Shown: positions 23,059 through 32,427, numbered from the stretch's first letter. The stretch is 36,280 bases of DNA from Planctomycetota bacterium (GCA_021414065.1 JAIOPE010000005.1:1-36280), one strand, 5' to 3'. The notes: generated by a model not told the origin, from the sequence alone. Numbers and translations: made by a program.

Positions 23059-24242
23059 GGCCGCCTCCGAACGACGCTCGCGACGACGAGCGTCGCCGTG
23101 CCGAGCACCACCGCGAGCGTCAACGCCACGGGGAGCCATCCGACGAGATACCAGCCGAGCGCGTTCGGGACGTCGGCGAGTCCGAACGTCGCGGGATCGG
23201 CCCGGAGCCAGGCGCCGTGGAACAGCGCGTGGCCGCACTGGACGGATGCGAAGACCAGGTACGGCGCGAGGAACGGCAGGCTCACGTTGCTCCCGACGAA
23301 CCCGGCGATCGCGTTCAAGTGCAGGCGGAGACAGACGTAGATCGTCAGCGCGCCGTGGAGGCCCCACAGGGGTGACGCCCCGACGAACGCACCGGCCGCG
23401 ACGGCGAGCGCGAGCTCCGACGGCCGCGTGCCCTGGCGCGCCATCTCGCGCACCGATCGCATCGCGTCGCGGAGCCGGAGCGTCGATCGGACCTGCGCGC
23501 GGGCCTCGCGCCACGCCGCAGCGTCGGGCAGGAGCCGCCGCAGCGCGAGGCGTGTGTACGTCCACGAGATCCGGACGTTGTCGGACCACGGCCGCAGGTG
23601 GCTCACACGTTCCGCGCGCGGCGGGTACACGACGTCGATCGGCGCGGAACGGAGCGGGCAGCCGGCCCACGCCGCCCGCACCAGGATCTCGACTTCGTAG
23701 TCGTACCGCTCGCACCGCAGCGGCAGCGCGGTGACCGCCGCGACGGGCAGCACGCGGAACCCCGACTGCGTGTCGGGCAGGTCGAACCCGGTCGTGCGCA
23801 GGACCCAGTAGTTCGAGATCCAGCGTCCGACGTGGCTCCCGCGCGGAACCTCGGGCGCACCGAGGTCGCGGGCGCCGACGACGATCGCGCCCGTATCCTC
23901 CGCCGACGCTGCGAGCAGCGCGGGGATGTCGTAAGGGCGGTGCTGTCCGTCGGCGTCGAGCGTGACTGCGTGCGTGAACCTGAGTTCGGCCGCGCGTCGC
24001 AGTCCGGTCGCGAGCGCCACGCCCTTCCCGCGGTTCTCCGCGAGCGTCAGTACCTCGATCCGACGGCCCCCGCGCGCGGCGATCTCCGACGCGCGACGCG
24101 CCGCGTCGCCGCCGCCGTCGCGGCTGCCGTCGTCCACCACGATGACGAGTTCGACGTGACGCGACGCGCCGTCGGCGATCCGCCCCACGGTCGCCCCGTG
24201 GTCGAACACCGGGATCACGGCGCACGCGCGGACGCCGCTCAC
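23055..24242 (-). CDS. GT2 glycosyltransferase with C-terminal DUF2062 domain
   Basis: 395 residues from GTG at 24242, overlapping the previous stop by GTGA. N-terminal GT-A fold of the dolichyl-phosphate-mannose-synthase type: IPVFDHG (10-16), VVDDGSRDGG (35-44), AENRGKG (68-74), the metal-binding LDADGQH (95-101), and a substrate-loop region GSHVGRWISNYW (about 150). The second part (about 275-390) is a DUF2062 membrane domain: RQGTRPSELALAVAAG, then FVGASPLWGLHG and two or three hydrophobic helices. It is expected to glycosylate a lipid-linked acceptor at the inner membrane. Such GT2-DUF2062 fusions recur in aryl polyene-like clusters (from memory). Confidence 0.88.
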   Translation of the reverse strand: MSGVRACAVIPVFDHGATVGRIADGASRHVELVIVVDDGSRDGGGDAARRASEIAARGGRRIEVLTLAENRGKGVALATGLRRAAELRFTHAVTLDADGQHRPYDIPALLAASAEDTGAIVVGARDLGAPEVPRGSHVGRWISNYWVLRTTGFDLPDTQSGFRVLPVAAVTALPLRCERYDYEVEILVRAAWAGCPLRSAPIDVVYPPRAERVSHLRPWSDNVRISWTYTRLALRRLLPDAAAWREARAQVRSTLRLRDAMRSVREMARQGTRPSELALAVAAGAFVGASPLWGLHGALTIYVCLRLHLNAIAGFVGSNVSLPFLAPYLVFASVQCGHALFHGAWLRADPATFGLADVPNALGWYLVGWLPVALTLAVVLGTATLVVASVVRRRP

Positions 24243-25942
24243 GCGCCGCCCCACACGTCGTGGAAGTTCCCCCAGTGCAGCGGGTGAAGGCGTACGCACG
24301 TCTCGAGGTGCCGCGCGAACTCCGCGGCCGCCCGCCGCACGGCTTCGTCGCGCCCCCCGCGCTCCGGCTTCGGCACGCGCACCGGACCGTACGAGTGGAT
24401 GCGGACGCGGTCGGCGGCGAGCGGGATCGCGAAGTAGACGACCGCCGGCGCGCCCGTGACCATCGCGACCTTCCACACGCCCGACGGGAACAGCGCTTCG
24501 CCGCCGAGGAACGGCACGCGCACGCCGCGATCGTCGTCCATCGTGCGGTCCGCGTGGATCGCGACGGCGCCGCCCGCCGCGAGCGCCGACGCGATTTCGA
24601 TCCCGATGCGCGTCGAGCCGCCCTCGACGTCGATGAGCCGGTACTTCGCGTCACCGGACTGCTCCTGCACCTGGTGCGGACCGAGTCCCGTGCCGCGCAA
24701 GGCGACAACGGCGAGCGGCCGCGCCGACGTCTCGGAGACGAGCCGCCGGCACGCGCCCGACCAGTCGCCGAGATGCCCGGAGACGAGCAGGATCGGCCCC
24801 GGAGCGTCGATGCACGCGCGGACTGCGTCGTACCCGACGTGCTCGACGCGGGGCGCCCTCGCGCCGTGCAGCGCCGCGACGCGCCAGAGCAGCGTGCGGC
24901 CGTAGGTGAAGAAGTGCCGCCACGTCCAGACGAGTTCGACGGGCCACGCCGCACGCCCGTGGATCCGCCGCCGGAACGCGATGGACGCGCGTCGCGCCTC
25001 ACCCTTGAACGCGGTGAACCAGGCAGCGACGAGCGCGAGCGGCACGACCGCCGCGCCGGTGCCGAACGTGCGCACGACGAACACGAAGAACCCGTTCCCC
25101 GCGCGTCCCCCATGCGTCCGACCGGTCCAGCCGCGGCGTGCGCTCTCGCGGTACGGCCGTTCGCCGAGCAGATCCGAGACGGCGACCGGACGGAGCCCGC
25201 GCGCGACGAGTGCGTCGAGCACGCTGGGCAGCGCCCCGGCCGCCGCGCACGCGACGTCCTCGCGGCCGTGCTCGTCGCCGTCGTGGAGCGCGAGGATCTC
25301 GCCGGGGCGCGCGGCGGCAGTCACCGCCGCCGACACCGCGTCGGCCGTCGCGCCCGCGTCCTTGTCGTGCCCGCGCCGCGCCATCCCGACGACGACGAGG
25401 TCCTGCCGCGCCGCGAGGCCCGCGTGCGCGGGGCTCCGGAGCCCGTACGGCGGCCGGTGGAGGCGCGGCGTGACGCCGGCCGCCGCGCGCACGGCGTCGA
25501 GACACGCGACGACCTCGCGTTCCATGCGACCACGCGGGAAGAACGCCGTCCACGGAGAGTGCGAGTCGCCGTGACAGCCGACGTCGTGGCCCTCCTCGAC
25601 CATTCGCCGCACGAGTTCCGGGTGCCGCCGCGCATTGGCGCCGACCACGAAGAACGTGGCCCGAACGCCGCGTGCGCGCAGTGCGTCCAGAACGCGCGGC
25701 GTCCACACCGGATGCGGTCCGTCGTCGAACGTCAGCGCGATGCGCCGGTCATCGAGGTCGCCGCTCCGCCACGCGGTCCGCTCGATCAGGGACGACCGCA
25801 TCGACGCCACGCCGCGGACGACCGCCGCCACGAACGCGACGAGCAGCGCGGACGCGATCCACGTCGCCGCGGGCCGCGGCACGAGGACGGCGCAGGTCAC
25901 GCCCGCCGCGAGCGCTGCGAACCCGATCCAGACGATCCGCAT
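24239..25942 (-). CDS. Fusion: polysaccharide deacetylase (NodB) + LpxL-type lipid acyltransferase
   Basis: 567 residues from ATG at 25942 (AGGTGAT upstream); an in-frame GTG at 25963 would overlap the previous stop but is less likely. Hydrophobic N-terminus (3-45), then a NodB domain: TFDDGPHP (71-78, Asp73/74), HGDSHS (124-129), RPPYG (163-167), LALHDGD (about 218). A linker with a hydrophobic segment (about 285-310) leads to a lipid A acyltransferase-like domain (about 315-560) with SGHLGDWSGA (388-397). Here the residue five after His390 is Ser395, where LpxL-type enzymes have a catalytic Glu/Asp; Asp393 might substitute. One polypeptide could thus deacetylate an N-acetyl sugar and acylate the product. 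The next gene encodes a glycosyltransferase (GTGA overlap). Confidence 0.88.
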   Translation of the reverse strand: MRIVWIGFAALAAGVTCAVLVPRPAATWIASALLVAFVAAVVRGVASMRSSLIERTAWRSGDLDDRRIALTFDDGPHPVWTPRVLDALRARGVRATFFVVGANARRHPELVRRMVEEGHDVGCHGDSHSPWTAFFPRGRMEREVVACLDAVRAAAGVTPRLHRPPYGLRSPAHAGLAARQDLVVVGMARRGHDKDAGATADAVSAAVTAAARPGEILALHDGDEHGREDVACAAAGALPSVLDALVARGLRPVAVSDLLGERPYRESARRGWTGRTHGGRAGNGFFVFVVRTFGTGAAVVPLALVAAWFTAFKGEARRASIAFRRRIHGRAAWPVELVWTWRHFFTYGRTLLWRVAALHGARAPRVEHVGYDAVRACIDAPGPILLVSGHLGDWSGACRRLVSETSARPLAVVALRGTGLGPHQVQEQSGDAKYRLIDVEGGSTRIGIEIASALAAGGAVAIHADRTMDDDRGVRVPFLGGEALFPSGVWKVAMVTGAPAVVYFAIPLAADRVRIHSYGPVRVPKPERGGRDEAVRRAAAEFARHLETCVRLHPLHWGNFHDVWGGA

Positions 25943-25949
25943 CGTCAGA

Positions 25950-26897
25950 TCACCTGCCGTGACCGCCGACGACGACGACCGTCGGCGGCGCGCGGAGCGA
26001 CGCCTGCACGAACGCGGTCGCGCCCCCGACTGCGTCGCAGTCGAAGCGACGGATCGCCTCCGCTGCGACGGCCACCGCGCAGAGACTCCCGAACGTGCCG
26101 AACCGCGCGGCCGCGTGCGCCGGCTCCGGGTGCGGCCCGTCGAACGCGGCCCGCACACGCTCCCACACGGCGCTGTGCCGCGCGGCGTCGCGACGCTCGC
26201 CCGACGTCATCGACTGCGCGGCCGCGAGACGTCCGCTGCGCGGTACCGCTTCTCCGAATGCGGCGTGCGTGACGGCCGTGCGAACGTCGCCGGCAGCCGC
26301 GGCTTCGATCACAAGAGCGCCGCCGCCCTCGCCGCCCGCGTAGGCGGGCCGCCCCGGCGCGGGCAGGAGTCCGACGCGGCGCAGCCCCTCGGTGTACACG
26401 GGATGCACGGAGTCCGAAGCCCCGACGATCGCGCGGCGCGCGTGGCCGGCCCGCAGCATCGCCATCGCCGTGACGAGCGCAGACTGGAACGACGCGTCGC
26501 CGTTCGAGACGACGACCGCCGGCCCGCGGAGCCCGAGCGCGCGTCCCACGGCGCCCGACATCGCGTTGTGGAGCGAGTTCGCGAACAGCAGCGGCGACGC
26601 CGCTGCCGCCCCGTGCTTGGCCGCGCCCGCGATGACGTCGATCGTCTCCGACATCGCACCGTGCGCGGTGCCGAGCACGAGCGCCGTGTCCGGATCAGGC
26701 GTCGCGCCGCCGAGCGCCTGCAGGATCGCGGCGAAGACGAGGGCCGGTTGCCGCCCGAGGCGTCGGCCGAGTCCGCCGGGCAGGTCCGTCGGCTCGAAGG
26801 CCGCGCGCCGCGTGTCGGCGTCGGACGCGCCGTCGTCGGAAACGCCAACGAACCCGGCGCCGACGATGCGGGCCGCGAACGGGAAGGCGTCCGTCAC
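25950..26897 (-). CDS. Ketosynthase-like chain-length factor (no catalytic cysteine)
   Basis: 315 residues from GTG at 26897, overlapping the previous ketosynthase stop (GTGA). It has the N-terminal thiolase-fold blocks of the 'beta-ketoacyl synthase chain length factor' family in aryl polyene clusters: LGTAHGAMSETIDVI (75-89), SPLLFANSLHNAMSG (101-115), VVVSNGDASFQSAL (128-141). At the cysteine elbow the residues are Asn-Gly-Asp (132-134), so condensation is impossible and the role should be structural, as partner of an active KS setting chain length. The C-terminal half is reduced. The preceding gene is its probable partner. Confidence 0.85.
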   Translation of the reverse strand: MTDAFPFAARIVGAGFVGVSDDGASDADTRRAAFEPTDLPGGLGRRLGRQPALVFAAILQALGGATPDPDTALVLGTAHGAMSETIDVIAGAAKHGAAAASPLLFANSLHNAMSGAVGRALGLRGPAVVVSNGDASFQSALVTAMAMLRAGHARRAIVGASDSVHPVYTEGLRRVGLLPAPGRPAYAGGEGGGALVIEAAAAGDVRTAVTHAAFGEAVPRSGRLAAAQSMTSGERRDAARHSAVWERVRAAFDGPHPEPAHAAARFGTFGSLCAVAVAAEAIRRFDCDAVGGATAFVQASLRAPPTVVVVGGHGR

Positions 26898-28111
26898 GGC
26901 GCGCCCCCGCTCAGCACGAGTGCGCAGTTCGTCCCGCCGAATCCCATCGAGTTGACGACGACGCGGCGCACGGTCCGTTCGAGACCTCCGGGCGGCACGA
27001 TCGCCAGGTCGCGCGCTCCGGCGGCGCGGACGACCGGGCCGTTGCCGGGCACGAACCCGCGACGCATCGCCTCGACGGCGACCACGGCCGACACGGCACC
27101 CGCGGCGCCGAGCGTGTGCCCGAAGACGTGCTTCGTGCTGGACACCGCGGGGCGCAGATCCCCGAACACCGCGGCGATCGCCTCGGCCTCGACGTCGTCG
27201 TTGTTCTGGGTTGCGGTGCCGTGCGCGTGGACCCAGTCCACCGACGCGGGCAGCGCCGACGCGCGACGGATCGCTTCGCGCATCGCGTCTGCGAGACCGC
27301 TCCCGTCGGGCCGCGGCGCCGTCGCATGGTGCGCGTCGGAGGTCGAGGCCCAGCCGTCGAGCCACGCCACCGGCGGACCGGCGTCGCAGGGGAACGCGCG
27401 CTCCGACGCGAGGACGACGAACGCCGCGCCCTCGCCGAGATTCAGCCCCGCGCGCCCCGTGTCGAACGGACGGCACCGCACGCGTTCCAGCAGACCGAGC
27501 GATGCGAACCCGTGGTACGTCACGCGGGCGAGCGCGTCCACTCCGCCCGCGACGACGACGTCCGCGGCGCCGGTGACGATCAGGTCGGCCGCGACGGCGA
27601 TCGCATGCGTCCCGCTCGTGCAGGCCGTCGTCACCGCGGTGACCGGCCCGGTCGCGCCGATCCGGCGCGCGAGTTCGCGCGGCGCGTCCCAGAGCGGCAG
27701 GTGGCGGATGGCCGGACGCGCGGCGACGCGCGCCGCGTCGCCGCGCACACGCTCCTCGACCCAGTCCTCGGTGTGCATCATGCCGCCGACGGTCGCGCCC
27801 GTGACGACGCCGATCCGCTCCGACGCGAAGCGCACGCCGGAGGCGAGGAACGCGTCGAGTCCGGCGATCAGCGCGAGGCGCGTCCCCCGCCGTCCGCGTC
27901 CGCCGGGCAGGCGCACGGGTGGCGCGCCGAACGCCGCGTCGGGCACTTCGAAGACGGGATAAAGTCCCCCGAGCTCGCTTTGGATCGAGCGGGGTGCGCG
28001 CGGGGCGTCGCCGCCGGTGCGAAGCGCCGCGAATGTTCGGTCGGCGCCGCGGCCGGCGGTCGTCACGATTCCCGTGGAGACGATCGCGACGCGGGTCGCT
28101 CCGACCGTCAC
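26894..28111 (-). CDS. Beta-ketoacyl-ACP synthase, FabF type (KS III of the operon)
   Basis: 405 residues from GTG at 28111; a longer ATG start at 28144 is in frame, but the GTGA overlap with the previous stop favours 28111. Condenses acyl and malonyl units on ACP. The active triad is intact: Cys164 in TTACTSGTHA, His297 in HAHGTATQNND, His332 in KHVFGHTLGAAGA. The glycine-rich GFGGTNCALVL closes the fold. It overlaps the cysteine-free chain-length-factor-like gene downstream, so the two probably form an obligate heterodimer, as in type II polyketide and aryl polyene systems. Confidence 0.93.
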   Translation of the reverse strand: MTVGATRVAIVSTGIVTTAGRGADRTFAALRTGGDAPRAPRSIQSELGGLYPVFEVPDAAFGAPPVRLPGGRGRRGTRLALIAGLDAFLASGVRFASERIGVVTGATVGGMMHTEDWVEERVRGDAARVAARPAIRHLPLWDAPRELARRIGATGPVTAVTTACTSGTHAIAVAADLIVTGAADVVVAGGVDALARVTYHGFASLGLLERVRCRPFDTGRAGLNLGEGAAFVVLASERAFPCDAGPPVAWLDGWASTSDAHHATAPRPDGSGLADAMREAIRRASALPASVDWVHAHGTATQNNDDVEAEAIAAVFGDLRPAVSSTKHVFGHTLGAAGAVSAVVAVEAMRRGFVPGNGPVVRAAGARDLAIVPPGGLERTVRRVVVNSMGFGGTNCALVLSGGAP

Positions 28112-28743
28112 GTCTCGCCCCCGTTCACTCGGTTCTCGCTGCATCGCACGCCGCCGAGGCTACCTGCGGGACGCGCGTCGCTCGGAAACCGAACCGAGAC
28201 GGCAAGGGCGCGAGAAGTCGTCGCGTCCACGGTCAGGTCGAGCAGGACGTCGGCGAGCGCGATGAAGCCGCGCGGGGCCCACGGGGCGCCACGTCCCCGC
28301 GCCGACGGCCCGGTCGTCACGAACGCGGGCCCGCGGAGCCCGAGGACGAGCGCGACGTCGCCCGCGACGGCGCTCGGGAGCGTGGCGGCGAACCGCTGCG
28401 GCGACGCGAGGCCGCCCCCGACCGGGTCGGCCGTCCGCCAGAAGGCGCGATCGGCGTCCTCGGAACCGTGAACGGCGTGAACGCGGAGGAGCACGCGCCC
28501 GGCGGCGACCGCGGCGTCGGCGCCGACCAGCATGAGCGCCGTCCGCGCGGCGAGGATCGCGATCCGAGCCGACGGCGCGCAGCGTGTGAACCGCTCTCGC
28601 TCCGTCGTCGGGAGTGCGTCCGTCATCGACGCGAGCGCAGCGTCGGCGCGGCCCGCGACCACCCAGCCGCGCCGGCCGACCCGCACGCGAACGCGCACGC
28701 CGTCTGCGATGCAACGGACCACCGACGCGCCCCTGCCGCTCAC
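28108..28743 (-). CDS. Half-length degenerate ketosynthase-like protein
   Basis: 211 residues from GTG at 28743, with GTGA overlaps at both ends, so it is a maintained gene in the operon. No clear family match. The middle, SPQRFAATLPSAVAGDVALVLGLRGPAFV written in two pieces (SPQRFAATLPSAVAG and DVALVLGLRGPAFV, about 116-144), follows the pattern of the ketosynthase N-terminal half just before the cysteine elbow, and earlier RIAILAARTALMLVG matches the preceding helix. The elbow itself reads TTGPSARGRG, without cysteine, and the C-terminal half with the two histidines is missing. It may be a second, reduced chain-length-factor-like subunit. Function is inferred from position only. Confidence 0.7.
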   Translation of the reverse strand: MSGRGASVVRCIADGVRVRVRVGRRGWVVAGRADAALASMTDALPTTERERFTRCAPSARIAILAARTALMLVGADAAVAAGRVLLRVHAVHGSEDADRAFWRTADPVGGGLASPQRFAATLPSAVAGDVALVLGLRGPAFVTTGPSARGRGAPWAPRGFIALADVLLDLTVDATTSRALAVSVRFPSDARPAGSLGGVRCSENRVNGGET

Positions 28744-29936
28744 GGCCGCACGCCTTCGACGACGACCGCCGCGTTGAAGCCGCCGAATCCCGCGCCGATC
28801 TTCAGGAACTGCGGGCTCGTGAGCTGTCGCGGGGCCGTGACGAGGTCCAGCCCCGGCTCGGGCGTCCGAAGCCCCGCGATCCCCGGGAGTACGCCGCGAC
28901 GCACCGCTTCGAGCGACGCGATCGTCTCGATGAGTCCGGCCGCGCCGAACGTGTGCCCGATCGATCCCTTGAGCGTCGTGACGGGAACGGCCGCGCCGCC
29001 GAGCGCAGCGGAGAGCGCGCGGATCTCCATCGCGTCGTTGAACGGCGTGGCGGTTCCGTGCGCGTGGACGTGGCCCAGATGCGCGGGCTCCGTCCGGGAC
29101 GTAGCGAACGCCCCGCGGATCGCGCGGAGCATCCCGCTGCCGTCGCGCGCAGGAGCGGTCGGGTGTACGGCGTCGTTCGACAGTCCGAAGCCGAGGACGC
29201 GGCCGAGCAACGGAGCGCGCCGCGCCGCAGCGCGGTGCGCGGGTTCGAGGACGATCACCGCGGCGCCCTCCGACGGCGTGAGCCCCGCGCGGCCAACGTC
29301 GAACGGCCGACAGGGCGCCGCGTCGAGCGCCCCGAGTGCCGCAAACCCGCGGAAGACGAAGTCCGAGAGCAAGTCGATCCCCGCGACGACGACCGCATCG
29401 AATCCCGCATCGTCGTGGTCCGCGGCGGCGGCCGCGGCGACGGCAATCGCGGTCGTCCCGCTCGCGCAGGCGGTCGAGATCGTGAGCGGCCCGAAGTCGG
29501 AGCCGGGTCCGGGCACGCTGGCCCCGAAGCGCGTGCGCAACACGTCGGCGACGCGGCGCGCCGGGGCCGCCGCGTCGTGCGCCGGATGCGCGTCCGCGAC
29601 CTGCCGCCCCGCGTCGAGGAATCCCTTCGTCGTCGCGACGATCACGGCGACGCGAGCGCCGCGCGGCAGCCCGCTCCTCGTGAACGCCGCGACGACGCAC
29701 GCGTCGAGGTGCGCGGCCCCGCGGAGTCCGCCGGGCCAGGGTTCCGCCGGGTCCGGCATCTCGCCGCCGACCTGCGACGGAAGCCCCGACGTGTCGAAGC
29801 GGCGGACACTCCCGAAGGCCGGCGCGCCCGTGAGCCAGCCCTCGAAGAGAGCGTCCGGCCCGTCGCCGAACGGCGAGACGCACCACGCGCCAGTGATGGC
29901 GGGAGCATCGCGGAGAGCGGGATCGCGCGACGTCAT
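28740..29936 (-). CDS. Beta-ketoacyl-ACP synthase, FabF type (KS II of the operon)
   Basis: 398 residues from ATG at 29936, overlapping the exporter stop (ATGA). The full triad is present: Cys157 in STACASGTTA, His293 in HAHGTATPFND, His328 in KGSIGHTFGAAG. The C-terminal FGGFNAAVVVEG lacks the usual GTN, having GFN instead, a small variation in the substrate loop. Its neighbour downstream is the half-length KS-like protein, so the operon appears to hold two pairs, each an active KS followed by an inactive KS-like partner. Confidence 0.93.
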   Translation of the reverse strand: MTSRDPALRDAPAITGAWCVSPFGDGPDALFEGWLTGAPAFGSVRRFDTSGLPSQVGGEMPDPAEPWPGGLRGAAHLDACVVAAFTRSGLPRGARVAVIVATTKGFLDAGRQVADAHPAHDAAAPARRVADVLRTRFGASVPGPGSDFGPLTISTACASGTTAIAVAAAAAADHDDAGFDAVVVAGIDLLSDFVFRGFAALGALDAAPCRPFDVGRAGLTPSEGAAVIVLEPAHRAAARRAPLLGRVLGFGLSNDAVHPTAPARDGSGMLRAIRGAFATSRTEPAHLGHVHAHGTATPFNDAMEIRALSAALGGAAVPVTTLKGSIGHTFGAAGLIETIASLEAVRRGVLPGIAGLRTPEPGLDLVTAPRQLTSPQFLKIGAGFGGFNAAVVVEGVRP

Positions 29937-32422
29937 CGGGGCCGCCGTCCGAGTCCGTGGAGCCCCGGCAGCACGAGCCACGCCACGACGAGGCAGGACG
30001 TCGCGGCGAGCACCATCGCGATCCCGATCGCCCGGACTGCCGGATGGTCCGCCAGGAGCATCGCAGCGCCGCCGGCCACCGTCGTCAACGCGGCCGAGAG
30101 CACGCCCCCGCCGCGGCGCTCGAGGAGCCGGCCCGCGTTCTGCGGGTCCGCGGCGGCTTCGTCCATCGCGTCGATCGTGAAGATGCCGTAGTCCACCGCG
30201 AACCCGAGCGTCGGCACGACCACCGGCAGCGTCATCAGGCTGAGCGGTTCGCCGCACGCGACGAGTCCCGCGCCGGCCACGGCCAGGCCGCCGAGGAGCG
30301 GAAGCAGGGCCAGCGCCGAACGCCGTGCCTCGCGGTAGTAGATCCAGAGCAGCGCGCCGACCACCCCGACCGCGGGCAGCGCGAGCGTGACGAGTTCGGA
30401 CCGCGTGGACTCGGCCACCGCGGCGGCGAGCGTGCGTCCGCCCAGGACCGACGCCCCGGCCGCGCGGACCGCCGCGATCGTCCGCTCGTCGCGAAGTTCC
30501 GCCGCGTCGCGCGGCACCGGAACGACGCTCCAAACCTGCGACTCGGTGCGGACGAGAAGTCGCTCGAGGAGCGGGCGCAGCGCCGTGGATTCCCACGCCG
30601 ACGCCGTGAGCGCCGCGGGCTCCGCGTCGAGCGACGCCAGGAACGGATCGAACGCTGCCGGGCTGAGGCCGGTCGCGCGGGCGGCCGCGGCGAGGTCGCG
30701 GCGAAGCGCTTCGCGCCGCTCGGTCGTCCAGAACCCGGCCCAGCGCCGCCGCCGTTCGTCCTGCGTCCGGAGCGACGGCACGAGTCGCGACGCGGCGGGC
30801 CACGGAGCAGGATGCGCCCCGCCCCCCGCGGCCACCGCGAGCACGTCCTCGGTGGCGCGCAGCGCGCCGTCGGCGTCGGCGGCGCGGACCACGAGAAGCG
30901 AGGGAGACAGCACGCTCCCCCACGTGCGCCCGAACTCGCGCTCGACCGAGAGCGTCGCGTCGTCCTTGAACTCGAACCGGCGCAGGTCGGGCTCGAACTG
31001 GAGCGACGGCAGCGCACAGATCGACGCGACGACGAGCGCGCAACCGGCGACGAGCGCCGCCCGCGGTCGCGCGACGAGCCGTCGCCAGACGACGCCGCTC
31101 ACGCGGTCCATCACCTCGCGGTGGACCGACGCTCCGTCGCGGGCGGCGGCGGGCCCGGCGAGGAGCGGCGCGGGGACCAGCGCGAACACCACGGCGCCGA
31201 GGATCGCCGCGGCCGAGATCACGCCGATCTGACGGTGCGCCTCCACGCCGCTCGCGAGCAGGAGCAGGAACGCCGCGGCCGACGTCACCCCGCCGACCGC
31301 GACCGACGGCGCCACGGCGACGTACGTGCGGTGCACCGCGCGGGCGGCGGTCTCGCCGGTCTCGGCCGCGGCGCGCAAGTGCAGGACGTAGTCCACGCAG
31401 ATGCCGGAGAGCGCCCCGCCGAACGCGAGCGCGACGCCCGACACGCTGCCGAAGCAGACGGCTGCGGCCGCCGCACCGACGGCGCAGCCGACGACCGACG
31501 CGAGCGCGGCGAGAGCGGTGCCGCGCACCCCGCGGAACGACAGCGACACGACCGCCAGCACGAAGACGAGCCCGAGTGTCGAGACGAGTGCGACGTCGCG
31601 CCGGACGGCCGCGGCGTTCGCGCCGTAGAACCGGTGACCTCCGAGCCAGTCCACCGTGACGCCCGGCGGCGCGGCGTCGCGGGCCGCGCCCATCACCTGC
31701 GCGATCGCGGCCCCGGCGGTCTCGTCGCCCATCGGCGCGAGCGCGGTGGCGGTGACGAGGACGTGCCGCCCGTCCGCCGACGCCGGGATGCCCGCGATCG
31801 TCGCGACCGTGCCGACTGCGCCGGCCGTTCCGCCGCCGAGCGACGAGCGCATCGCGACGCCCGCGAAATCGAGGGGATCGCGGCGGAACGAGGCCTCCAG
31901 CGCTTCTCCCCCCGGCTCGAGGAGCCGCGCCGCCACCGCGTCGATCCGGTCCGCGATGGCGTCGGGCCGAGTGCGCGCCTCGATCTCCGCGTAGTCGGCC
32001 GCGTCGAGCAGGAGCGGGGCCGACGCGCCGAACGTCGCGGCCGTGTGCCCCATCTCCTCGGGAGTCGCCGGGCCCGCGACGTTCCGGAACAGTCCCGACG
32101 CCCGGAGGCGCTCCGCCACCGCGCTCGCGGTCGCGACACGCACCGACGCGTCGTCGGCGGCGACGTCCACCTGGATCGTCTCCGCGGCGCCGAGCCGCCG
32201 GAGCGCCTCGACGTGCTCCGCCAGGAACCGGTCGCGCGCCGGGACGAGCGCCTCGACGCGGCCGTCCACGCGGATGAAGAACCCCGCGCCCCCGAGCGCC
32301 GCGAACACCGCGACCGACACGACCAGCACCGCGCGACGGTGCGCCTCCAGCGCCGTGAGCAGCCGGTCGAACACGCCGGGCCACACGTTCCCACGGCTCC
32401 GGCCGGACGGTCGGTCCGCCAC
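29933..32422 (-). CDS. MMPL/RND-type exporter
   Basis: 829 residues from GTG at 32422, five bases after the LolA-like gene. Two repeated halves, each with an N-terminal helix, a large extracytoplasmic loop and a five-to-six-helix bundle: first helix about residues 28-47, loop to about 265, bundle about 275-425; second helix about 440-465, loop to about 650, bundle about 660-820. Conserved acidic residues lie in the membrane (SGICVDYVLHL about 342-352, and FAVDYGIFTIDAMDE about 735). Together with LolA-like proteins, such exporters are standard in aryl polyene clusters and are thought to move the lipid from the inner membrane toward the outer membrane. Confidence 0.92.
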   Translation of the reverse strand: MADRPSGRSRGNVWPGVFDRLLTALEAHRRAVLVVSVAVFAALGGAGFFIRVDGRVEALVPARDRFLAEHVEALRRLGAAETIQVDVAADDASVRVATASAVAERLRASGLFRNVAGPATPEEMGHTAATFGASAPLLLDAADYAEIEARTRPDAIADRIDAVAARLLEPGGEALEASFRRDPLDFAGVAMRSSLGGGTAGAVGTVATIAGIPASADGRHVLVTATALAPMGDETAGAAIAQVMGAARDAAPPGVTVDWLGGHRFYGANAAAVRRDVALVSTLGLVFVLAVVSLSFRGVRGTALAALASVVGCAVGAAAAAVCFGSVSGVALAFGGALSGICVDYVLHLRAAAETGETAARAVHRTYVAVAPSVAVGGVTSAAAFLLLLASGVEAHRQIGVISAAAILGAVVFALVPAPLLAGPAAARDGASVHREVMDRVSGVVWRRLVARPRAALVAGCALVVASICALPSLQFEPDLRRFEFKDDATLSVEREFGRTWGSVLSPSLLVVRAADADGALRATEDVLAVAAGGGAHPAPWPAASRLVPSLRTQDERRRRWAGFWTTERREALRRDLAAAARATGLSPAAFDPFLASLDAEPAALTASAWESTALRPLLERLLVRTESQVWSVVPVPRDAAELRDERTIAAVRAAGASVLGGRTLAAAVAESTRSELVTLALPAVGVVGALLWIYYREARRSALALLPLLGGLAVAGAGLVACGEPLSLMTLPVVVPTLGFAVDYGIFTIDAMDEAAADPQNAGRLLERRGGGVLSAALTTVAGGAAMLLADHPAVRAIGIAMVLAATSCLVVAWLVLPGLHGLGRRPR

Positions 32423-32427
32423 CCGCG

